NCBI GenBank assembly: GCA_964425595.1
Contig: CAYRMW010000009.1
Location: 1 to 48,915 of the forward strand
Length of the DNA stretch: 48,915 bases
Source: Caccovicinus sp964425595
GTDB lineage: Bacteria > Bacillota > Clostridia > Lachnospirales > Lachnospiraceae
Direction of reading: 5' to 3'
Part shown: piece after piece, positions 43,669 to 48,915 of the stretch
Layout of the letters: every line of letters begins with the position of its first letter
How positions within the stretch are numbered: position 1 is the stretch's first letter
Notes under the pieces: model-generated
Seen by the model: only the letters and a program-made list of their open reading frames with translations
What the model was told of the DNA's origin: nothing
Database searches by the model: none
Position numbers and translations under genes: made by a program

Positions 43669-45468
43669 TCACTGGCGGTCAATCCCGTCATCCAGGGGAA
43701 TGCGCAGACTGCGCAGGGCTGCCTGCGCCTGGATGATCCGCTGCAGTTCCTCTATGCTTCCCGCGTTCCGTCCGGCAGTGTCCAGACTGTTTTTCTTCAC
43801 CTTCATCACCGTCTCGGAAAACGCCTTCTGCCGTTCTTCGCTGCTGAGCGTTCCCTTAAGACCGGCATTAAACAGGGCGGCCACCTCCCGGTACTGCTCC
43901 TCATCATTAATGAAATGGCTCAGGATCGCCGCAGGATTTAATGTATTTTCTTCATGTCCCTGAAACACCATCTGCGCGACCTGATGGTACAGAGGCTCCA
44001 CAAAATCATCGGCTGTGATGATGTCCTCTATCCGTTCAAAAAGCCGGGGGTCTTCGATCAGCCAGGTAAGAAGCAGGCGCTGCGACTGCCGGCTCCCCTC
44101 CTCTTTATCTTTCTTCTGACTGCGCTTTTCGCGGGCCGGCTCCCCTGGCGTCCTTCTTCCTGCGGCGGCAGGGCCGGTGCCCAGACGGCTGCCCAGCTGA
44201 TTGACCAGCCGCCGCAGGTCCTCATAGGGGATAAAATGCTCGCGCGAAACCGCCCGGATATAATTATCCCGCTCAAGCGGTTCCGAAAATTCCAGAAGCT
44301 TTCTGGCACTCTCCTGGTAAAACCGCGTCTTCTGCTCGGGATCCTCCAGATCATACTGACTTTTCAGCGTATCAATCTCAAACAGGAAGCTGTTCTTCGC
44401 TCCGGCAATGCGCTCGCGGAAGGCCTCGGCTCCCATGTTTTTGATAAACTCGTCCGGATCCTTGTACGGGCGCATGGTCAGTACCTTCACGGACATGCCC
44501 GCGTCCTTTAAAATCGGGATGGCGCGCAGGGATGCCTTTATCCCGGCGCCGTCGCTGTCATAGGTAAGCACTACCTGATCGGTGTACCGCTTAAGCAGAG
44601 AGGCATGCTGACTGGTAAAGGCAGTGCCGAGAGAAGCTACGGAATTCGTAAATCCGGCCTGATGCATGGCGATCACATCCATGTATCCCTCGCAGATCAG
44701 CATATATTTTTCCCGTGAAGTCCTGGCGTAGTTTAACCCGAACAGATTCCTGCTCTTATCAAACAGGCGTGTCTCCGGAGAATTTAAATATTTCGGTTCT
44801 CCGTCTCCCATCACGCGGCCACCGAAACCGATCACCCGGTTATTGACATCCAGGATGGGGAACATGACCCGGTTCCAGAACTTGTCCCGGCCTCCCCGCT
44901 CATCAATGGTCACCAGTCCCGATTCGCGCAGAACCGGATCCGGATACCCTCTGTTTTTCAGGAAACGATACAGATCGTCGCTGGTCTTATTGGCAAAGCC
45001 AAGCCCGAAATGGCGGATCGTCTCGTCCGTCAGCTGCCGGTTCTGCAGATAGGCATACCCTGCCCTGCCCTGCGGATGCTTCAGCTGATAGTAAAAATAA
45101 TTCGCCGCCAGCTTGTTGATCTCCAGAAGGTTCCTCTTAATGTCCTCCTGCGCCCGGATTTGCGGACTGTCCTCCTGTACCGGCAGCGACACACCGGCGC
45201 GCTCCGCAAGAAGCTGCAGCGCCTCGGTAAAGGAATAGTTCTCATATTCCATAATGAAGGTAATCACATTCCCGCCGGCCCCGCAGCCGAAGCAGTAATA
45301 CATCTGCTTGCCGGGCGAGACGGAAAAGGACGGCGTCTTTTCATTATGGAACGGGCAAAGGCCGAAATAATTGCTCCCCTTCCGCTGCAGCTTGACATAT
45401 CCGGATATGATATCCACAATATCATTCCGCATACGCACTTCTTCGACCACTTCTTCCGGATATCGCAT
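43669..45468 (-). CDS. dnaG: DNA primase
   Basis: This enzyme makes RNA primers at the replication fork. I choose ATG 45468 (MRYPEEVVEEVRMRNDIVDI) since GGAGG is eight bases upstream; the open frame runs to 45552 and would overlap dgt. The 599-residue product has a CHC2 zinc ribbon (Cys38, His41, Cys59, Cys62), the TOPRIM domain with CEGYMDVIAMHQAG and a C-terminal helicase-binding domain. It precedes rpoD in the operon. Confidence 0.96.
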   Translation of the reverse strand: MRYPEEVVEEVRMRNDIVDIISGYVKLQRKGSNYFGLCPFHNEKTPSFSVSPGKQMYYCFGCGAGGNVITFIMEYENYSFTEALQLLAERAGVSLPVQEDSPQIRAQEDIKRNLLEINKLAANYFYYQLKHPQGRAGYAYLQNRQLTDETIRHFGLGFANKTSDDLYRFLKNRGYPDPVLRESGLVTIDERGGRDKFWNRVMFPILDVNNRVIGFGGRVMGDGEPKYLNSPETRLFDKSRNLFGLNYARTSREKYMLICEGYMDVIAMHQAGFTNSVASLGTAFTSQHASLLKRYTDQVVLTYDSDGAGIKASLRAIPILKDAGMSVKVLTMRPYKDPDEFIKNMGAEAFRERIAGAKNSFLFEIDTLKSQYDLEDPEQKTRFYQESARKLLEFSEPLERDNYIRAVSREHFIPYEDLRRLVNQLGSRLGTGPAAAGRRTPGEPAREKRSQKKDKEEGSRQSQRLLLTWLIEDPRLFERIEDIITADDFVEPLYHQVAQMVFQGHEENTLNPAAILSHFINDEEQYREVAALFNAGLKGTLSSEERQKAFSETVMKVKKNSLDTAGRNAGSIEELQRIIQAQAALRSLRIPLDDGIDRQ

Positions 45469-45514
45469 GCTTTCTTCCTCCCGCCCCTTTTTTCGGGGCC
45501 CGTGCCCGGCCGAA

Positions 45515-46522
45515 TCAGATCTTCCACGCTTTGGGCACAAACAGTTCCTCAAACAGATCGATCGCGTAGCTGTCGCTCATTCCGGCGATGTAATCGCAGA
45601 CTACCCGCTCCTTCTTCTCTCCCTGCTCCTCCGTCATGGTCCGGTATTCCTCCGGGAGAAGCTCCACATGCCGGCAGTAGTAGTCATAAAGAAACACGAT
45701 CAGCTGCTTGGCCTTCGACTCCTCCGCTTTGGGGATATCGCTGCGGTAAACATGCTCAAACATCCACGCGCGCAGTCCCTGCATCGCCGCTTCCATCGGC
45801 GCAGACATGATGATCTCCGGCTTTTCCAGGCTGTTCCGGATCACATCGTGAACCAGCGCGTTCAGACGTTCCCTCACGCTATGCCCCAGGACATCCGTAT
45901 ATTCCGCGGGGAGATCGCCTTCCGTAAAGATCCTGGCCCGGATGGCATCGTCAATATCGTGATTAATGTAGGCGATCTTGTCCGACAGGCGCACAACGGC
46001 CCCCTCCAGCGTAGACGGATGGCCGCTGGTCCGATGATTGCGGATGCCGTCCCGTACTTCCCAGGTCAGGTTCAGTCCTTTTCCGTTCTTCTCCAGACGT
46101 TCTACCACGCGGACGCTCTGCTCGTAGTGGGCGAACCCTTCCGGGCAGATCCGGTTCAGCACCTCCTCTCCGGAATGGCCGAACGGCGTATGGCCAAGGT
46201 CGTGACCCAGCGCGATCGCCTCCGTCAGTTCTTCATTCAGGCGAAGGGCCTTTGCGATGGTCCTGGCGATCTGCGAGACCTCCAGCGTATGCGTCAGCCT
46301 GGTCCGGTAATGGTCGCCCTCCGGTGCCAGAAACACCTGCGTTTTATGCTTCATCCGGCGAAACGCCTTACAGTGGATGATCCTGTCCCTGTCCCTCTGA
46401 TAGACCGTGCGGATATCGCACAGCGGCTCCGGCCGCTCCCGTCCCTTAGAGCGGGTGCTCAAAGAAGCATACGGACTTAAATACTGTTCTTCCATCTGTT
46501 CCATCGCTTGGCGTACCGTCAA
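45515..46522 (-). CDS. dgt: dGTPase-like HD-domain triphosphohydrolase
   Basis: This HD-fold enzyme releases tripolyphosphate from dNTPs and helps set nucleotide pools. Metal ligands appear in RTRLTHTLEVSQ and the HD pair GHDLGHTPFGH. An ATG at 46543 has no ribosome site. TTG 46522 has AAAGGAG nine bases before it and gives 335 residues, so I prefer TTG. It heads dgt-dnaG-rpoD-trmK-nif3, placing pool control with priming. Confidence 0.88.
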   Translation of the reverse strand: MTVRQAMEQMEEQYLSPYASLSTRSKGRERPEPLCDIRTVYQRDRDRIIHCKAFRRMKHKTQVFLAPEGDHYRTRLTHTLEVSQIARTIAKALRLNEELTEAIALGHDLGHTPFGHSGEEVLNRICPEGFAHYEQSVRVVERLEKNGKGLNLTWEVRDGIRNHRTSGHPSTLEGAVVRLSDKIAYINHDIDDAIRARIFTEGDLPAEYTDVLGHSVRERLNALVHDVIRNSLEKPEIIMSAPMEAAMQGLRAWMFEHVYRSDIPKAEESKAKQLIVFLYDYYCRHVELLPEEYRTMTEEQGEKKERVVCDYIAGMSDSYAIDLFEELFVPKAWKI

Positions 46523-46571
46523 TTTGGAGATCTCCTTTCTCATGTGCTATCTGTTTACAGACTCTTTTGCC

Positions 46572-46577
46572 ATTATA
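46572..46577 (-). promoter_or_regulatory. -10 box of the dgt-dnaG-rpoD operon
   Basis: TATAAT followed by GG, about 50 bases before the dgt start. The -35 is weak (CTGTTA at 17 bases). Confidence 0.55.
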
Positions 46578-46623
46578 CCACATTTTGCCAGAGATAACAG
46601 CAAAAAGTTGAATTTTCGGCCAG

Positions 46624-46666
46624 GAAGAAACTGGCTGGCGTCTAAACGGCGCCAGCCAGTTTCTTC
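46624..46666 (-). terminator. Terminator after the XRE regulator gene
   Basis: A perfect 17-bp inverted repeat, GAAGAAACTGGCTGGCG and its complement, around a nine-base loop; the 3' arm ends TTTCTTCC. It begins five bases past the regulator stop and shields dgt from read-through. Confidence 0.8.
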
Positions 46667-46670
46667 CCCA

Positions 46671-46910
46671 TTATTCATCTTGTTCCAGATCATCAAAAAG
46701 CACGTCATCAAAAAATTCGCGGATGGTGAGACCAAGGCCTTCCGCTATCTTCTTAATGTTTACGATTCCGGGATTCTTGCTCTTGCCGTTCATGATACTC
46801 TTCACCGTGGAAGGCGGCATTCCTGTTTTATAAGCTAATTCATACATGGACAGCCGCTGAGCCTTGCTCAGCGTACGGATACGCGTAATAGTTGCTTCGT
46901 TAATGTTCAT
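46671..46910 (-). CDS. Small XRE-family helix-turn-helix regulator
   Basis: This 79-residue DNA-binding protein has a lambda-repressor-like helix-turn-helix (MYELAYKTGMPPSTVKSIMNGKS, in part MPPSTVKSIMNGKS, about residues 30-45) and an acidic tail (DDVLFDDLEQDE). AAGGAG lies ten bases before ATG 46910. It stands alone between the suf operon and dgt with its own terminator. Small proteins of this type are common in Clostridia; target genes cannot be inferred. Confidence 0.85.
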   Translation of the reverse strand: MNINEATITRIRTLSKAQRLSMYELAYKTGMPPSTVKSIMNGKSKNPGIVNIKKIAEGLGLTIREFFDDVLFDDLEQDE

Positions 46911-47049
46911 AGCACAATCTCTCCTTTCCTTTAGTGTAGTTGAATTTGCTCTTTTTTTCGGTCGATATAATAGGAAAAGGATTATTTTTCACAGTTTTTT
47001 CAGAAATTGACCATTTCACAAAGCATTTCATTCTCATCGTATCTACGCA

Positions 47050-47089
47050 AAAACAAACGCTCAAACCGGTATGTTCATCTTCCGTTTGA
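47050..47089 (-). terminator. Possible terminator after the suf operon
   Basis: TCAAACGG (47089..47082) pairs with CCGTTTGA-like bases (47069..47061) with one bulge, followed by an imperfect T-run. It lies about 30 bases past the SufBD stop. Confidence 0.45.
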
Positions 47090-47119
47090 AGGTTTGCGCT
47101 GACGCCGGCGCATGAAGGC

Positions 47120-48040
47120 TTACTTTAAAAAACCATTAATAATCTGCGCTTCGGCCTCTTCCTCCGTCAGCCCCAGCGTCATCAGCTTGATGATCTGCTC
47201 TCCGGCGATCTTCCCAATGGCCGCCTCATGGATCAGGGCTGCATCCGGATGATTGGCCGTAAGCTCGGGAACGGCCGAGATCCTGGCCTCATCCATAATA
47301 ATGGCATCACACTCCGTGTGCCCCGTGCACTTCGCATTGCCGTGAATCGTGGAAATAAACTGCTGGCAGGATTTCTCTTTGGCGACCGAGCGGGAGATCA
47401 CGTTGGCGCCGGAATCTTCACCATTCAGGCTGACATCAAACTTGCTGATGGCCGACTGATTGCCATGGGTGAGGAGGCGCTCCCGGATGACCAGCTTGGC
47501 CCCCGCAGCCAGCTTAGCGTCTGTGGAGCGGATCGTGGAATCCACGCCCTTGATCTGGGTGGTTTCCATCTCCATGTAACTGCCCTCCTCCATGGTCACT
47601 TCCGTACCGGGATTCATGATCCGCCGGCCATCGCCATTGCCGCTGCCGTAATGCTTTTCGATATATTTTACCTTCGCGTTCTTCCCGACAAAGAACCGGT
47701 GAATGCCGTCATGCTCGGAATCCTGGACGCCGCAGTTATCAATGCCGCATCCGGCGACAATCACCACATCCGCGTCTTCCCCGATATAGAAATCATTGTA
47801 AACCGTTTCCTTTAATCCGCTCTGACTGAGCACCACGGGAATGTGGACGCTCTCATGCTTTGTGCCCGGCTTGATATGTATGTCAATGCCGCTGCCGTCC
47901 CCCTTGGATACGATATCGATATTGGCTGTGGTGTTTCTCTCCGCCGTCTTTCCATTCGCCCGGATATTATAAGCGCCTTCGGGAACTTCATGAAGGCCGG
48001 CCACCTGCTCTAATAAGGTTCTCTGAATTTCGTCGATCAT
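47120..48040 (-). CDS. Short SufB/SufD-type Fe-S scaffold protein
   Basis: This is a beta-helix scaffold that builds Fe-S clusters with the SufC ATPase. At 306 residues it is much shorter than classical SufB (about 470) and has only the SufBD core, with GCGIDNCGVQDSEHDG (possible cysteine ligands), SYMEMETTQIKG and a C-terminal SufC-contact region. It overlaps the ATPase gene by four bases. The two-gene layout without SufS, SufU or SufD fits the SUF-like minimal system (SmsC-SmsB) described from archaea and anaerobic bacteria. Assignment to that subgroup is inferred. Confidence 0.85.
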   Translation of the reverse strand: MIDEIQRTLLEQVAGLHEVPEGAYNIRANGKTAERNTTANIDIVSKGDGSGIDIHIKPGTKHESVHIPVVLSQSGLKETVYNDFYIGEDADVVIVAGCGIDNCGVQDSEHDGIHRFFVGKNAKVKYIEKHYGSGNGDGRRIMNPGTEVTMEEGSYMEMETTQIKGVDSTIRSTDAKLAAGAKLVIRERLLTHGNQSAISKFDVSLNGEDSGANVISRSVAKEKSCQQFISTIHGNAKCTGHTECDAIIMDEARISAVPELTANHPDAALIHEAAIGKIAGEQIIKLMTLGLTEEEAEAQIINGFLK

Positions 48041-48780
48041 GACTGCAATCCTCCTTTATAGAATTTGCTGCAGGCATCTACCGCGGAGGAAGTCCCCAAA
48101 ATCTCCGGGAGCACCTCTTCCCGCTTTCCCTGACGGGTGATCTCTCCGTCCGTGATCACCACGATCTCATCAGCGATATTTAAGATCCGCTCCTGATGGG
48201 AAATGATCATGATCGAGCCTTTGGTACTCTCCTGCATCCGTTCAAACACCCGGATCAGGTTCTGGAAACTCCACAGGTCGATCCCCGCCTCCGGTTCATC
48301 AAACAAAGACAGCCTGGAGCTTCTTGCCAGTACCGTAGCGATCTCGATCCGCTTTAACTCGCCGCCGGATAAGCTGGCATTCACCTCACGGTTAATGTAG
48401 TCCTTGGCGCAGAGTCCTACCTCCGACAGATACTGGCAGGCATCCGCCGCGGAAAGCCTGGTCTTTGCCGCCAGGCGCAGAAGATCCAGAACCTGCAGGC
48501 CCTTAAACCGCACCGGCTGCTGGAACGCGTAACTGATCCCCAGATTGGCCCGATCCGTCACACTCATCTCCGTAATGTCCTGACCGTCAAAAAAAATCCG
48601 CCCGGCGGTCGGCTTCTCGATCCCCGCGATCAGCTTCGCCAGGGTAGACTTGCCTCCGCCGTTCGGTCCGGTGATCACAACAAATTTCCCTTCATCTATG
48701 GTCAGGCTGAGATCCTTGATAATGCCCTTATCCCCTTTTGCGTCCTCGACATCAAAGGACACGTTCTCTAATGTAAGCAT
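48037..48780 (-). CDS. sufC: SufC-type ABC ATPase for Fe-S cluster assembly
   Basis: This soluble ATPase powers the SufBD scaffold. The 247-residue product has Walker A GPNGGGKST (38-46), the signature LSGGELKRIEIA, Walker B LSLFDEPEAGIDL and the switch histidine in MIISHQERIL. AGGAGG is five bases from ATG 48780. Its stop overlaps the start of the scaffold gene, so they are coupled. Confidence 0.93.
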   Translation of the reverse strand: MLTLENVSFDVEDAKGDKGIIKDLSLTIDEGKFVVITGPNGGGKSTLAKLIAGIEKPTAGRIFFDGQDITEMSVTDRANLGISYAFQQPVRFKGLQVLDLLRLAAKTRLSAADACQYLSEVGLCAKDYINREVNASLSGGELKRIEIATVLARSSRLSLFDEPEAGIDLWSFQNLIRVFERMQESTKGSIMIISHQERILNIADEIVVITDGEITRQGKREEVLPEILGTSSAVDACSKFYKGGLQS

Positions 48781-48807
48781 AGCTTCCTCCTATCCTGATG
48801 AACCCAC

Positions 48808-48824
48808 GCCGTCTGACGGACGGC
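48808..48824 (-). other. Hairpin in the suf operon leader
   Basis: GCCGTC-CGTCA-GACGGC in the short leader between the promoter and the sufC ribosome site. Role unknown. Confidence 0.5.
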
Positions 48825-48848
48825 ATTCTTTCCGGTCCCAGGTTCATA

Positions 48849-48877
48849 TTATATACTATTTTTTTGCCCTTTACCAG
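48849..48877 (-). promoter_or_regulatory. suf operon promoter
   Basis: TGGTAA (48877..48872), 17 bases and TATAAT (48854..48849). A 13-bp direct repeat lies across the spacer and again just upstream of the -35. Confidence 0.65.
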
Positions 48878-48891
48878 ATTTTTTTGCCCTC
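48859..48891. repeat. Two 13-bp direct repeats around the suf -35
   Basis: ATTTTTTTGCCCT occurs at 48859-48871 and 48879-48891, exact and 20 bases apart (about two helical turns). This is a plausible binding site for a regulator of the suf operon. Confidence 0.8.
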
Positions 48892-48915
48892 CTATTGACA
48901 AAGCATTTTCATCCG

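Noticed and set aside
46995..47009. A CodY-box-like sequence upstream of the XRE gene
   Set aside because: Four mismatches to AATTTTCWGAAAATT in an AT-rich stretch are not better than chance.
48798..48848. A 7-bp inverted repeat ATGAACC/GGTTCAT enclosing the suf leader hairpin
   Set aside because: One arm lies between the -10 and the expected transcript start, so it is unlikely to be in the RNA.
1..48915. CRISPR arrays, transposases, prophage genes and toxin-antitoxin pairs
   Set aside because: I looked for repeat-spacer patterns and hallmark protein motifs on both strands and saw none. The mobile-element hint is limited to the tRNA edge.

Overview
The window (about 49 kb, GC-rich, tightly packed) looks like a chromosomal segment from a low-GC-lineage Gram-positive anaerobe, most likely a Lachnospiraceae/Clostridia member. 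The evidence is a PolC-type replicative polymerase, CodY, the dgt-dnaG-rpoD-trmK-nif3 macromolecular synthesis cluster, a PyrB-PyrI aspartate transcarbamylase pair, a split purine end-pathway (separate AICAR transformylase and PurO-type IMP cyclohydrolase) and a two-gene SUF-like Fe-S system. Most genes read leftward (- strand). Only pyrB-pyrI and rnpB read rightward. I see no phage, insertion sequence or CRISPR array.

Layout on the - strand, from low to high coordinate. A promoter-bearing tRNA-Pro with a mismatched 3' acceptor strand lies at the left edge. Next is a CsoR-controlled copper exporter whose C-terminus is fused to a CopZ-like chaperone with its own internal ribosome site. An envelope/isoprenoid/translation operon (pyrH-frr-uppS-cdsA-dxr-rseP-ispG-polC) follows, then an oligopeptide-binding lipoprotein, tsf-rpsB, codY, and topA-dprA-yifB. 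galE comes next, its terminator overlapping the yifB promoter. A six-gene polyamine operon (speD-speA-speE-speB-carboxyspermidine dehydrogenase-nspC) sits behind a leader with mutually exclusive hairpins. Beyond it are an orphan sodium-pump beta subunit with a 40-residue partner, a purine/uridine operon (purO, AICAR transformylase, udp) under a ZTP riboswitch, and an eroded ABC exporter.

To the right, pyrB-pyrI and RNase P RNA run on the + strand. They face a TGS-domain nucleoside kinase across a shared bidirectional terminator. The window ends with nif3-trmK-rpoD-dnaG-dgt, a small XRE regulator and a two-gene sufC-sufBD operon (- strand).

The most interesting signals are: the leader of the polyamine operon, which has riboswitch-like architecture that I cannot assign to a known class; two complete-looking spermidine routes in that operon; the CopA-CopZ fusion with an internal start; a uridine-kinase relic whose out-of-frame reading supplies the tail of uridine phosphorylase; and 13-bp direct repeats flanking the -35 of the suf promoter. 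All calls come from reading the sequence; no database or folding program was run.
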